64,000 bases of DNA from Pelagimonas sp050633425 (lineage in GTDB: Bacteria; Pseudomonadota; Alphaproteobacteria; Rhodobacterales; Rhodobacteraceae), in NCBI RefSeq assembly GCF_050633425.1, contig NZ_JBOEGM010000022.1, positions 62,001-126,000 on the forward strand, read 5' to 3'. Shown here piece by piece: positions 24,695-34,321 of the stretch. Under the pieces are notes generated by a model. That model was given only the letters and a program-made list of their open reading frames with translations, ran no database searches and was not told where the DNA came from. The first letter of the stretch is position 1; the number at the start of each line of letters is the position of its first letter. The position numbers were made by a program, and so were the translations under genes.

Positions 24695-27600
24695 TTGCGA
24701 TTTAACAAACTCAGACTGACGGGCTTTAAGAGCTTTGTGGACCCAACCGATCTGGTCATTGCCGACGGGCTGACCGGGGTTGTCGGACCCAATGGCTGTG
24801 GCAAGTCCAATCTGCTTGAGGCGCTGCGTTGGGTCATGGGGGAAACCCGCGCCAAGGCGATGCGCGGTGGGGGCATGGAAGATGTGATCTTTGCCGGGGC
24901 GGCGACGCGGCCGGCGCGCAACTTTGCCGAGGTTCTGCTCACCATCGACAACAGTGAGCGGTTGGCCCCGGCGGGGTTCAACGACAGTGATCAGCTTGAA
25001 ATCACCCGGCGGATCACCCGCGATGTCGGGAGCGCGTATAAGGTGAATTCCAAGGACACGCGGGCGCGCGATGTGCAGATGTTATTTGCCGATGCGTCAA
25101 CCGGGGCGCATTCTCCGGCGCTTGTGCGCCAGGGGCAGATTTCGGAACTTATCAACGCCAAGCCCAAGAACCGTCGTAAGGTTTTGGAAGATGCGGCCGG
25201 GATTGGCGGCCTGTATCAGCGCCGTCATGAGGCCGAGCTCAAGCTAAAGGGCGCTGAGGCCAATCTGTTGCGCGTGGATGATGTGGTCGAGCAATTGGCC
25301 GGGCAACTGGGGCAATTGGGGCGCCAAGCGCGTCAGGCCGCACGGTATCGCGCCATTGGTGAGGAGCTGCGGCAAGCCGAGGGCATGTTGTTGTATCGCC
25401 GCTGGCGTGAGGCCGAAGATGCGCGGCTGGTTGCGGAAACACAGTTGCGCGAGATGATCCAACACGCAGCGCAGGCCGAAAAGATCGTGCTCGCGGCGGC
25501 GACCAAACGCTCGCAGCTTGAGGATGGTTTGCCACCTTTGCGCGAAGAAGAGGCGATTGCAGCGGCAGTTTTGCAACGGCTTGTGGTGCAGCGCGATGCG
25601 CTTTCGGATCAGGAAAAACGCGCGGTCGAGGCGATCAACACGCTGAAACGCCGAATTGATCAGCTTGACCGGGATATGGAACGCGAAGCGGGGCTCAACC
25701 GCGACGCAGGTGACACGATTGAGCGGTTGGAATGGGAAGCGCGCGAGCTTGAAAAAGCGGCGGATGGCCATGAAGACCGGCTTGAAGAGGCGGCTGAGAT
25801 GGCCTCGGATGCGGCGGCGATTTTGCACGAACGCGAGGCCGATCTGGCGCAGCGGACCGAAGACGTGGCGCGGCTGTCCGCGCGACATCAATCGGCGCAA
25901 CGCTTTGTCAGCGACAGTCGCAAGGCGATGGATCGTGCCGAAGGCGAAGCCACGCGAGCACGGGATGCGGTGGCGCAAGCGACGCTGACTTTGGACGGTT
26001 CTCGCGAGGCCGCAGAGGCCGCCGAAGAGGCGCAGGATGAGGCCCAGGCCATGGCGGAACGGGCCGAGGAATTGCTGGCCAATGCCGAAGAAGCACGAGC
26101 TGAGACCCAATCGCGTGAGGCCGAAGCACGCGGCGAGCGTTCAGAAGCCGAAGGTGAGATGAACGCCTTGCGGGCTGAAGTCACGGCCTTGGCGCGGCTT
26201 TTGGATCGCGATACCGCCGAGGGTGGCCAGATTCTGGATCGTTTGCAGGTCGAGCAAGGGTTTGAAAAGGCGCTGGGGGCGGCCCTGGCCGATGATCTGC
26301 GCGCGCCTGAGGTGGAGGCGGATGGCCCGACCGGGTGGTCGGTGCTGCCCGATTACGACGAGGCGCAAGCCCTGCCAAATGGGGTGACGGCGCTGTCGCA
26401 GCATGTCTCGGTGCCTGATGTTCTGGCGCGGCGCATGGATCAGATCGGGCTGGTTGGCGCGGATGATGGCGCGCGGCTGCAGCCCTTGTTGAAACCGGGG
26501 CAGCGCTTGGTGACGCTGGAAGGGGATTTGTGGCGCTGGGACGGGTTTCGCGCCTGGGCCGAAGATCAGCCATCAGCGGCGGCCTTGCGGTTGGAACAGC
26601 TCAACCGGTTGGAAGGGTTGAAGCAGGAAATGGCCTCGGCGACGGCGCATTTGGACGGCACACGGTCTGCGCATGAAGCCTTGCAAGCGCGTCTGGCTGA
26701 GCTGACCGGCGCAGACAAATCCGCGCGCGAGGCCCGTCGTCAGGCGGATCAGCAACTGACACAGGCGAACCGGGCGTTTAACCGCGCCGAAGCCGATCGC
26801 GACATGGCGCAAAGCAAGTTGGAAAGCGCCGGGCTTTCGGTGCGGCGGTATGAAGAAGAGATCGAAACCGCGCGGGAGCAATTGGCCGAGGCCGAGCGCG
26901 GCATGCATGAGCTGGATGATTTGGATGAGGCGCGCGGTCAGGTTGAAGACATCAAAATGACCGTTGAGGCGGCACGGATGACCATGATGGCCAAACGCTC
27001 GGGTCATGATGAGTTGCGCCGCGAAGGCGAGGCCCGCAAGGGGCGCGCCCAACAGGTGACCAAGGAATTGTCTGGCTGGCGGCATCGGCTTGAGACGGCG
27101 GAAAAGCATTCGGTTGATTTGGCGGAACGGCGCGAGGCCAGCGTCGAAGAGCTTGAAGAGGCGATCACGGTTCCCGATGAGCTGGCCGACAAGCGTGAAG
27201 AGCTGTCGGGTGGCATTGACGACGCAGAGACACGCAAGGCGGAGGCGACGGATGCGTTGACCGGGGCCGAAACGGCCTTGCGCGCCGCGATCAGCGATGA
27301 ACGGGACGCCGAGCGTTTGGCCGGTGAAGCCCGTGAAACACGGGCGCGGGCCGAAGCACGGGCGGAAGCCGCACAGGAAACGGTGCAGGCGGCGTCGGAG
27401 CGGATTTCGGAAGAGCTTGAATGCGGGCCAGAGCAGCTGTTGGAACAGCTCGATAAGACACCCGAAGATATGGCCGGGTCAGATCAGATCGAACATGATG
27501 TGGCGCGTTTGAAGCGTCAGCGGGATGCGCTTGGGGCGGTGAACCTGCGCGCCGAAGAGGATGCCAAAGAGGTTCAGACCGAGCATGACGAATTGGTGCA

Positions 27601-28150
27601 GGAAAAGGCCGATCTCGAAGAGGCGATCAAGACTCTGCGCAGTGGCATTGCCAGTCTGAACCGCGAAGGGCGTGAACGGCTTTTGACCGCGTTTGAACAG
27701 GTCAACGCCAATTTCAGCATGCTGTTTACCCATCTGTTTGGCGGTGGCGAGGCCAATCTGGTGATGGTCGAAAGCGACGACCCGCTGGAAGCTGGCCTTG
27801 AGATCATGTGCCAACCACCGGGCAAGAAACTGTCGACGCTGTCCCTGCTGTCGGGGGGGGAACAGACCCTGACCGCACTGGCGTTGATCTTTGGCGTTTT
27901 CCTTGCCAACCCGGCGCCGATTTGTGTGCTGGACGAGGTGGACGCGCCGCTGGATGACGCCAACGTCACCCGCATGTGTGACATGCTGGATGAAATGTGC
28001 CGCCGCACGGATACACGGTTCTTGATCATCACCCACCATGCGGTGACCATGGCGCGGATGGACCGCTTGTATGGCGTGACCATGCAAGAACAGGGCGTGA
28101 GCCAATTGGTTTCAGTTGATCTAAAAAATGCGGAAAAAATGGTCGCGTGA
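24695..28150 (+). CDS. smc: Chromosome segregation protein SMC
   Basis: 1151 residues from TTG 24695, chosen because the family N-terminus (LRFNKLRLTGFKSFVDP) begins there; an ATG 45 bases earlier adds unrelated residues. Walker A GPNGCGKSN near 31-39, ATP-binding QGQISELINAKP near 147, long coiled coil, hinge about 510-650, second coiled coil. The C-terminal head has the signature LSLLSGGEQTLTALAL near 1050 and Walker B VLDEVDAPLDD near 1078. Condenses and aligns replicated chromosomes with ScpAB, which are not in the window. Confidence 0.97.
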   Translation: MRFNKLRLTGFKSFVDPTDLVIADGLTGVVGPNGCGKSNLLEALRWVMGETRAKAMRGGGMEDVIFAGAATRPARNFAEVLLTIDNSERLAPAGFNDSDQLEITRRITRDVGSAYKVNSKDTRARDVQMLFADASTGAHSPALVRQGQISELINAKPKNRRKVLEDAAGIGGLYQRRHEAELKLKGAEANLLRVDDVVEQLAGQLGQLGRQARQAARYRAIGEELRQAEGMLLYRRWREAEDARLVAETQLREMIQHAAQAEKIVLAAATKRSQLEDGLPPLREEEAIAAAVLQRLVVQRDALSDQEKRAVEAINTLKRRIDQLDRDMEREAGLNRDAGDTIERLEWEARELEKAADGHEDRLEEAAEMASDAAAILHEREADLAQRTEDVARLSARHQSAQRFVSDSRKAMDRAEGEATRARDAVAQATLTLDGSREAAEAAEEAQDEAQAMAERAEELLANAEEARAETQSREAEARGERSEAEGEMNALRAEVTALARLLDRDTAEGGQILDRLQVEQGFEKALGAALADDLRAPEVEADGPTGWSVLPDYDEAQALPNGVTALSQHVSVPDVLARRMDQIGLVGADDGARLQPLLKPGQRLVTLEGDLWRWDGFRAWAEDQPSAAALRLEQLNRLEGLKQEMASATAHLDGTRSAHEALQARLAELTGADKSAREARRQADQQLTQANRAFNRAEADRDMAQSKLESAGLSVRRYEEEIETAREQLAEAERGMHELDDLDEARGQVEDIKMTVEAARMTMMAKRSGHDELRREGEARKGRAQQVTKELSGWRHRLETAEKHSVDLAERREASVEELEEAITVPDELADKREELSGGIDDAETRKAEATDALTGAETALRAAISDERDAERLAGEARETRARAEARAEAAQETVQAASERISEELECGPEQLLEQLDKTPEDMAGSDQIEHDVARLKRQRDALGAVNLRAEEDAKEVQTEHDELVQEKADLEEAIKTLRSGIASLNREGRERLLTAFEQVNANFSMLFTHLFGGGEANLVMVESDDPLEAGLEIMCQPPGKKLSTLSLLSGGEQTLTALALIFGVFLANPAPICVLDEVDAPLDDANVTRMCDMLDEMCRRTDTRFLIITHHAVTMARMDRLYGVTMQEQGVSQLVSVDLKNAEKMVA

Positions 28151-28203
28151 TCGTGACGGGCAGGTTTGCTCCGGCTAAGATATTATCAGCTTAGGAGGTG
28201 CTG

Positions 28204-28557
28204 TTGCGTTTGTCTTGGATTTTGGCTGTGCTGATCGCCGGGCCGGTTTGGGCCGAGGAATTTGCCATAAAAAAGGGTGATACGCCCTTTGAACGTGATG
28301 CGTTGGACACGCGTTTGCGCGGCGAAGTGCTTGAGTTTTACGACGACGGACAGGCCAAATACTATGTCGATGGGCGGTATAGTTACACCTATGCAGGATC
28401 GGGCTCGGCGGCCTATGGCTATTGGGACATCAATCCAGAGGGCGCAATTTGCGTAGAGTTCCTGAATGAAACGACGCGGTGCGATTTTTACGTTATGAAT
28501 GGTGATCGGATGATTTTGATCACCCAAGAGGGGCATCGCTTCCCGGTGCGCCCCTGA
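28204..28557 (+). CDS. Small periplasmic protein of unknown function
   Basis: 117 residues from TTG 28204; AGGAGG at 28193-28198 is correctly spaced for it, and too close for the GTG at 28198. Signal peptide RLSWILAVLIAGPVWAEE. The mature part is rich in Tyr/Gly and Asp (YDDGQAKYYVDGRYSYTYAG, YGYWDINPEGAICVEFLNE) with two Cys, resembling small secreted proteins that vary around a Y.Y....G..G.W.. pattern in Rhodobacteraceae. Its stop overlaps the start of the EamA gene (TGATG). Confidence 0.7.
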   Translation: MRLSWILAVLIAGPVWAEEFAIKKGDTPFERDALDTRLRGEVLEFYDDGQAKYYVDGRYSYTYAGSGSAAYGYWDINPEGAICVEFLNETTRCDFYVMNGDRMILITQEGHRFPVRP

Positions 28558-29438
28558 TGCGATTGTTCCTCTTGTCGGCGCTAACCATGGTGGCCTTTGC
28601 CGCAAATTCGTTGCTGACGCGCGCCGGTGTGCATGGCGCAGGGCTTGAGACAAACACATTTGCGCTTGTGCGGCTGGCCTCTGGCGCCTTTGTTCTGCTG
28701 GTGCTGTGTTTGATTGGGGGCCACAGAATTCAGCTTGTCAATTGGCGACGTGCGCTAAGCGTTTTTGGATTGTCGTTGTATATCATCGGCTTCACCGATG
28801 CTTACCGCGCGATGGATTCGGGTACGGGTGCGCTTTTGCTGTTTGGAACGGTGCAGATCACCATGTTTGCAGGTGCCTTGCTGCTTAGGGAAGCCTTGCC
28901 AGTTCTTCGTGTGGTTGGGGCCTGCGTTGCGTTTGTGGGACTGATGTATTTGGTCTGGCCATGGCAAGACATCGCCCAAGATCCGGTTGCGGTGGCGATG
29001 ATGGGGGCGGCTGGCCTTGGTTGGGGCCTGTATTCCTTGGCGGGCCGCGGCAGCGCTGCGCCTTTGCCGGACACGGCGGCGAATTTTCTGTTGGCTGCGA
29101 TGGTCGTACCAGGGGTGTTTTTGATTTTAGGGTACGATGCCACGCCCTTGGGCAACCTAGGAGACAACCCCGCCGGTATGGGATTTGCAATCGCAAGTGG
29201 TGCACTTGCCTCGGGGCTTGGCTATGCCTTGTGGTTCAGGGTGTTGCCCCAGCTGGATGCCAGCGTGTCCGCCGTAGCCCAGTTGACCGTGCCGCCGATT
29301 GCGATGGCCGGGGGCATGTTGTTTCTGGACGAGGCTCTCAGCCTGAAATTTGTGATCGCTTCGGTGATTATTCTGGGCGGCGTGGCGGTGTCGGTGCTTG
29401 GCCCGCGCTATTTCGCCAAGAGCTCCAACGCGTCATAG
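28557..29438 (+). CDS. DMT-superfamily (EamA) permease
   Basis: 293 residues, ten helices. Motifs: NSLLTRAGVHGAGLETNTFALVRLASGA in repeat one, GTGALLLFGTVQITMFAGALLL, and in repeat two YALWFRVLPQLDASVSAVAQLTVPPIA. Inner-membrane exporter of unknown substrate. Translationally coupled to the preceding secreted protein, and converging with the NUDIX gene, whose 3' end it overlaps by 31 bp. Confidence 0.9.
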   Translation: MRLFLLSALTMVAFAANSLLTRAGVHGAGLETNTFALVRLASGAFVLLVLCLIGGHRIQLVNWRRALSVFGLSLYIIGFTDAYRAMDSGTGALLLFGTVQITMFAGALLLREALPVLRVVGACVAFVGLMYLVWPWQDIAQDPVAVAMMGAAGLGWGLYSLAGRGSAAPLPDTAANFLLAAMVVPGVFLILGYDATPLGNLGDNPAGMGFAIASGALASGLGYALWFRVLPQLDASVSAVAQLTVPPIAMAGGMLFLDEALSLKFVIASVIILGGVAVSVLGPRYFAKSSNAS

Positions 29439-29863
29439 GTGATGGCATCTGACCAAGGCAGATGGCGCAGGCTGTCGGGTTTGAGATGCAGGTTTTGCAC
29501 ATCAGCCTGACTGAAAAACCGGCGGCGGGTGACCACGCCTTCGGGGTCTTGCCAATCATCAGACAAATCGCCCGTGACGGTGCAGCGAAAGAACACCTCA
29601 ACCTGATGAAACCCGTCATCGGGGTTGTGAAATTCATTGATCAGGCATGGCAGGCCGACCGCGACGGTCAGGCCGCATTCCTCCATCACCTCACGCGCCA
29701 AATTATCGGGGAGCGATTGCCCCTTTTCGACACCTCCGCCGGGCGCACACCAGAGATCAGAGATGCTGCCATCCTTGCCCTTGGGCCATGCATTGACCAA
29801 AAGCAGGCGGTTTTCACGTAAAATGACGCCGCGAACTGCCAGACGAATAGGGCGATTGTGCAT
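29408..29863 (-). CDS. NUDIX hydrolase
   Basis: 151 residues. The NUDIX box lies around residues 42-64: GGGVEKGQSLPDNLAREVMEE followed by CGL, with the G-x5-E-x7-REVxEExG pattern intact. It is preceded by LVNAWPKGKDGSISDLWCAP. Hydrolyses a nucleoside diphosphate derivative; substrate not predictable. Divergent from the hydrolase gene with about 55 bp between the chosen starts. Confidence 0.9.
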   Translation of the reverse strand: MHNRPIRLAVRGVILRENRLLLVNAWPKGKDGSISDLWCAPGGGVEKGQSLPDNLAREVMEECGLTVAVGLPCLINEFHNPDDGFHQVEVFFRCTVTGDLSDDWQDPEGVVTRRRFFSQADVQNLHLKPDSLRHLPWSDAITYDALELLAK

Positions 29864-29917
29864 GGGAGGCTCCTTTGCCTCTTTCCTATGGCGGGCGGGC
29901 TGCTTATTTCAAGCGCT

Positions 29918-30688
29918 ATGAAAAAACTGATCCTTCCTGTTCTTGGTGTCTTGATGGCGACCGCAGCACCGCTGAAGGCCGAGTGCATTGTGATGATGCA
30001 TGGGTTGGCGCGCACCGGTGCGTCTTTTGCGGTGATGAAATGGGTGATGGAGTATCAAGGCTACGACGTGGTTATTGCCGAATACCCATCGACCAAAGCG
30101 CGGATCGAAGATTTGGTTCAAGTGATCCCGGATGCGCAGGCGCAATGTCCAAGCCGCCCGACCCATTTTGTGACCCATTCGATGGGCGGTATTTTGTTGC
30201 GCTATTGGTTGCAGGATCATGATCCAGAGTGGCTTGGGCGTGTTGTGATGCTGGGCCCGCCCAACCAGGGCAGCGAAATTGTGGATGAATTGGGTGATTG
30301 GGCCCCGTTCGAATGGATCAACGGCCCAGCGGGATTACAGCTGCGCACCGGTCCAAACGGCTTGCCAGAGCGCCTGCCGCCGGTGGATTTTGAGCTGGGC
30401 GTTATTGCGGGAACCAATACGCTGAACCCCGCGTTTTCGGCGATTTTACCCGGCGAGGACGACGGCAAGGTGACGGTGGAGTCGACCAAGGTTGAGGGTA
30501 TGTCGGCGCATTTGGAATTGCCTGTGACCCACACCTTTATCACCCAAGACCCGATGAGCATGGCGCAGGTTGAACTGTTTTTGCGTGACGGTCGGTTTGA
30601 TCCGGCTTTGGATTGGACCAAAGATGTGACACCGGCAATGTTGAGCTGTCTGGTGGGAATTTGCCCGGAGGAGCCGCATGAGCATTGA
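29918..30688 (+). CDS. Secreted alpha/beta hydrolase, lipase-like
   Basis: 256 residues from ATG 29918, which begins a signal peptide (MKKLILPVLGVLMATAAPLKAEC); an in-frame ATG 60 bases earlier lacks one. Oxyanion-side VMMHGLARTGASF and nucleophile elbow THFVTHSMGGILLRYWL near residue 85 identify a triacylglycerol-lipase-like or PGAP1-like fold; GPPNQGSE follows. Asp and His of the triad are plausible at DDGKVT and TFITQD. Overlaps phnM by 11 bp. Confidence 0.88.
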   Translation: MKKLILPVLGVLMATAAPLKAECIVMMHGLARTGASFAVMKWVMEYQGYDVVIAEYPSTKARIEDLVQVIPDAQAQCPSRPTHFVTHSMGGILLRYWLQDHDPEWLGRVVMLGPPNQGSEIVDELGDWAPFEWINGPAGLQLRTGPNGLPERLPPVDFELGVIAGTNTLNPAFSAILPGEDDGKVTVESTKVEGMSAHLELPVTHTFITQDPMSMAQVELFLRDGRFDPALDWTKDVTPAMLSCLVGICPEEPHEH

Positions 30689-31820
30689 CGTTACACTGAC
30701 CGGTGCGCGGGTGTTGCGCCCAGAGGGCTGGGATGATGCGCCCTTGGCTGTGGCGGCTGGTGTGATTGCGGATGCGCCCACCGGGCGATCGGTGGATTTG
30801 ACCGGCTATGATGTGTTGCCAGGCATTGTTGATGCCCATGGTGACGGGTTCGAACGCCACATGGCACCGCGCCGAGGCGCATTGCGTGAGCGGGACGCGG
30901 GAATGGTCGCTGTGGCTGCAGAGCTGGCGGCAAACGGGATCACAACGGCGGTTCTGGCACAATTCTGGAGCTGGGAAGGCGGGTTGCGCGGGCCGGAATT
31001 TGCCCGTGAAGTGTTTGAATCTGTGCAAGGAATGCAGGCGTCTGTGCCGATTGACATGCGCTTGCAACTGCGGCTTGAGACCCATTATTTGGATGAGCTA
31101 GACAGCGCTGAGGCGGCGATTGCCGAGTTTGGCATCCGCTATGTGGTGTTCAACGATCACCTGCCACACACGCGGCTGGCGCAAGGGCGCAAGCCCCCGC
31201 GGTTGACTGGGCAAGCTCTCAAGAGCCGCCGCAATCCAGAGGATTATTTCAAGCTGTTGCTGGATCTGCATGGGCGCGGGTCTGAGGTAGACGGGGCGAT
31301 GGAGGCCTTGACCACGCGTTTGGCGGCGGCGGGCGTGACCATGGGAAGCCATGATGATCGCACAGCCGACGGACGGGCCATATGGCGCGCACGCGGCGCG
31401 CATGTGTCTGAATTTCCAGAAACATTTGAAGCGGCGCAAGCGGCGCGCGATGCGGGCGAATTTATCGTATTGGGGGCCCCAAATGTTGTGCGGGGGGCCA
31501 GCCATGCGGGCAATGCCTCGGCTCAGGATCTCATTGCGGCGGGGCTTTGTGATGCCTTGGCATCGGACTACCATTATCCATCGCCGGCGCGGGCCGCGTG
31601 GCGTTGTGTTGAATTGGGGTTGCTCGATGAGGTCGCTGCCTGGCGCCTGGTGTCGGATGGGCCAGCGCGATTGCTTGGGTTGACGGACCGCGGGCGGCTT
31701 GAGGCCGGTTTGCGCGCCGATCTGGTGGTCATGGACCGCGAAACCCGGAGGATCGTCGCGGCGTTGGCCGCTGGGCAGGTCGCATGGATGAGCGGGGCGG
31801 TGGCGCAGCGATTCATGTAG
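30678..31820 (+). CDS. phnM: PhnM-like alpha-D-ribose 1-methylphosphonate 5-triphosphate diphosphohydrolase
   Basis: 380 residues, amidohydrolase fold. LPGIVDAHGDGFERH near residues 47-61 carries the first metal ligands in the PhnM-specific form; later FNDHLPHTR, GSHDDRTADG, GAPNVVRGASHAGN and LASDYHYPSP complete the set. PhnM works in C-P lyase phosphonate breakdown, but no other phn gene is in the window; here it is coupled to a lipase-like gene. It may serve a distant phn locus or have a related hydrolase role. Confidence 0.88.
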   Translation: MSIDVTLTGARVLRPEGWDDAPLAVAAGVIADAPTGRSVDLTGYDVLPGIVDAHGDGFERHMAPRRGALRERDAGMVAVAAELAANGITTAVLAQFWSWEGGLRGPEFAREVFESVQGMQASVPIDMRLQLRLETHYLDELDSAEAAIAEFGIRYVVFNDHLPHTRLAQGRKPPRLTGQALKSRRNPEDYFKLLLDLHGRGSEVDGAMEALTTRLAAAGVTMGSHDDRTADGRAIWRARGAHVSEFPETFEAAQAARDAGEFIVLGAPNVVRGASHAGNASAQDLIAAGLCDALASDYHYPSPARAAWRCVELGLLDEVAAWRLVSDGPARLLGLTDRGRLEAGLRADLVVMDRETRRIVAALAAGQVAWMSGAVAQRFM

Positions 31821-31981
31821 AAACATGATTTATTTCGAAACTTGGGCGGATCACCGCGCCCGGTGTGGTGCCGGGTGCGAAGGAACGGGGCTCCGCAATG
31901 CATTCTCAGGTGAATTTATGCGCTGAAACCGGTTTCTAGATCGGAAGGTTTTGTGCCCAGAAGCCGCGCAGGGCGCGGGTG

Positions 31982-33052
31982 TCAGGCAGAGGTGATCCGG
32001 TTGACATGCGCCATTTTGCGGCCCGGTTTGACCTCGGCCTTGCCATAGAGATGCAGAGCGCAGGATGGATCGGCGAGCAGGTCGGGCATTTTGTCCATGT
32101 CGTCGCCAATCAGGTTCTCCATCTGTACATCGGAGTGACGTTGGCCATCGCCCAAAGGCAGGCCTGCCACGGCACGGATGTGTTGTTCGAACTGACAGCA
32201 GACACAGCCATTCTGTGTCCAATGGCCGGAATTATGGACGCGGGGGGCGATTTCGTTGATGATAAGCCCTTGGGGAGTCACAAAGAATTCGACACCCATG
32301 ACACCGACGTAATCAAGTTCGTTGAGGATGCGACCCGCCATTAAAACCGCGTCGGTCAAGAAGCGACCGGGCATTTTGGCAGGGACGGTTGTGGTGTGCA
32401 AAATGCCATCGCGGTGGACATTTTCACCGGGGTCATAGGCCGCGACTTGGCCATCAATCGCACGGGCCGCGATCACGGAAATCTCGCTGGTGAAGTTGAC
32501 GAAGCCTTCCAGGACGGCGGGGGCACCTTGCATATCGGCGAGGGCTTGGGCCGCGTCGTCGGGGGTCTTGAGACGGGCCTGACCTTTGCCATCATAGCCA
32601 AAACGACGGGTTTTGAGGATCGAGGGCGTGCCGATTTTCTCAACTGCGGCGGTCATGCTGTCGGCGTCGGAGACATCGGCAAAAGGTGCGATGCTCAGGC
32701 CGAGATCCGCAAGGAAGGCCTTTTCGGTCAAGCGGTCTTGGCTGATGCGCAGCGCTTCGCGGCCGGGGCGGATCGGGCGCAGGGTTTCGAGCAGATCAAG
32801 CGCCGATGTGGGGATGTTTTCGAATTCGTAAGTGATGACATCGACGGTCTCGGCAAAGGCGCGCAGGGCATCGGCATCTTCGTAGGAGGCTGTGGTGACG
32901 CGATGCGCAACATCGGCCGCAGGCGGGTTGGCGCTTGGTTCAAATACATGGGTCTTGAAACCGAGTCGGCTTGCGGCGACAGACAACATGCGGCCAAGCT
33001 GACCACCTCCGAGGATACCGATGGTGGAACCGGGTGTGAGGGGAGTTGTCAT
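31982..33052 (-). CDS. purK: N5-carboxyaminoimidazole ribonucleotide synthase PurK
   Basis: 356 residues from ATG 33052 (CAGGAGG seven bases upstream). ATP-grasp enzyme: GILGGGQLGRML near residues 12-23, YEFENIPTSAL, LKTRRFGYDGKGQ and the metal site NEIAPRVHNSGHWT. Converts AIR to N5-CAIR in purine synthesis. Downstream of purE on the same strand, 112 bp apart, with a palindrome between them. Confidence 0.97.
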   Translation of the reverse strand: MTTPLTPGSTIGILGGGQLGRMLSVAASRLGFKTHVFEPSANPPAADVAHRVTTASYEDADALRAFAETVDVITYEFENIPTSALDLLETLRPIRPGREALRISQDRLTEKAFLADLGLSIAPFADVSDADSMTAAVEKIGTPSILKTRRFGYDGKGQARLKTPDDAAQALADMQGAPAVLEGFVNFTSEISVIAARAIDGQVAAYDPGENVHRDGILHTTTVPAKMPGRFLTDAVLMAGRILNELDYVGVMGVEFFVTPQGLIINEIAPRVHNSGHWTQNGCVCCQFEQHIRAVAGLPLGDGQRHSDVQMENLIGDDMDKMPDLLADPSCALHLYGKAEVKPGRKMAHVNRITSA

Positions 33053-33120
33053 GGTGGGCCTCCTGAAACGCGTTGGGCGCTTGATGCGGCGAGTCTTGGG
33101 TTTGCGCAAGGGGGGCGCGG

Positions 33121-33160
33121 GGGGCAATCTGTACAAATTGCCCCGATTTTAGGGGGTTTT
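33121..33160. repeat. Near-perfect palindrome in purE-purK gap
   Basis: 33121-33144 has arms GGGGCAAT/ATTGCCCC around a TGTACA core with one mismatched pair. Next to it, AGGGGG-TTTTG-CCCCT could fold as a second hairpin. May be an attenuator or a member of a dispersed palindrome family. Confidence 0.7.
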
Positions 33161-33164
33161 GCCC

Positions 33165-33659
33165 CTAGAGTAGGTCGCGGTCGGGTTCATCCGCGATTGA
33201 GGCGGACAAATCGCTGCGCCATTTGTCCAAACGGGCAGCGAGATCGGGGTCGTGCAGCGCCAGAATCCCTGCGGCCATCAAGCCGCCGTTTTTGGCACCG
33301 GCGGCGCCGATGGCCATGGTCGCAACTGGAAAACCGCGCGGCATTTGCAAAATGGAATAGAGGCTGTCGACACCGCTCAGGGCGCGGGTTTGCACCGGAA
33401 TGCCGACCACAGGCACGCGGGTTTTTGAGGCCATCATACCGGGCAGATGGGCCGCCCCGCCAGCACCGGCAATGATCACCTGCAAGCCGCGATCCACCGC
33501 GGTTTTGCCATAGTCCCAGAGCCGGTCAGGGGTGCGGTGGGCCGAGACGATCTTGACCTCATGTGCGATGCCAAGCTCTTGGAGGACATCAGCGGCCTCT
33601 TTCATCGTTGGCCAGTCCGATTGGCTGCCCATGATAATGCCTACGAGCGGTTTGGTCAT
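33165..33659 (-). CDS. purE: N5-CAIR mutase PurE
   Basis: 164 residues from ATG 33659 (GGGGAC upstream). Class I PurE signatures: VGIIMGSQSDWPTM, SAHRTPDRLWDYG, GAGGAAHLPGMMAS, PVVGIPVQTRALSGVDSL and the closing ALHDPDLAARL. Rearranges N5-CAIR to CAIR, using the product of PurK. First gene of the purE-purK pair. Confidence 0.97.
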   Translation of the reverse strand: MTKPLVGIIMGSQSDWPTMKEAADVLQELGIAHEVKIVSAHRTPDRLWDYGKTAVDRGLQVIIAGAGGAAHLPGMMASKTRVPVVGIPVQTRALSGVDSLYSILQMPRGFPVATMAIGAAGAKNGGLMAAGILALHDPDLAARLDKWRSDLSASIADEPDRDLL

Positions 33660-33760
33660 GATCGTCCCCATGTGCAAAGTGGCGTGCGAAGTCGCGTTCG
33701 AAGAAGCGCGCACTATACGGATCGCCGATAAAACGGCAATGCGGCGATTGGGCGGTGCGA

Positions 33761-34321
33761 TTAGGGGCGGTGATCCTGTGCTAATTTCGCCATGAGGATA
33801 TCGTCATGCCAGTCCGTTCCGACGCGGGCGGATTGGCGTTCGACACCTTCGCGCCGGAATCCACAGGCTTCATAGCAGCGGATGGCGCGGGTGTTGTATT
33901 CGATGACGCGCAGGTAAACCCGGTTGAGGGCCATGGCCCCAAAAGCATGGTCGAGCAAAAGCTCAATCGCGCCGCGCCCGATACCTTGGCCGAGCTGTTG
34001 GTGATTCGACAGGCCGATGCTGAGCCGGGCCTTTTGGTCTATCTGATTGACGTTGTTGAGACGGATGGACCCGGCCAGAGCCCCGGCATGTTCAATGATC
34101 CAGGCATTGGGGTGGTGCTGAATTTCGGCGATCCAGGCAGAGGCGGCTTCGCGGCTCCAAGGCGGGAGTGTGGCGGGATCTTTGCCGAACATACGGATGA
34201 TTGTGGGATCCTGACCCAAACGAAACCGCGCCTCGGCATCGCCGGCGCGCGGCGCACGCAGCACCACGGTGCCGCCTTGCAGGAGGCCTCCGTCAGAGCT
34301 GTCTTCTCCGACCAGCCGCAC
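33761..34321 (-). CDS. GNAT acetyltransferase, RimJ/RimL-like
   Basis: 186 residues from GTG 34321, whose G is also the last base of the preceding TAG. Typical start GTVVLRAPRAGDAEARF, RLSIGLSNHQQLGQGIGRGA for acetyl-CoA binding and VIEYNTRAIRCYEACGFRREG at the end. Similar to protein N-acetyltransferases and spermidine-type enzymes; acceptor unknown. Not part of the six-gene array and lacks its GHW..RGYG motif. Confidence 0.9.
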   Translation of the reverse strand: MRLVGEDSSDGGLLQGGTVVLRAPRAGDAEARFRLGQDPTIIRMFGKDPATLPPWSREAASAWIAEIQHHPNAWIIEHAGALAGSIRLNNVNQIDQKARLSIGLSNHQQLGQGIGRGAIELLLDHAFGAMALNRVYLRVIEYNTRAIRCYEACGFRREGVERQSARVGTDWHDDILMAKLAQDHRP

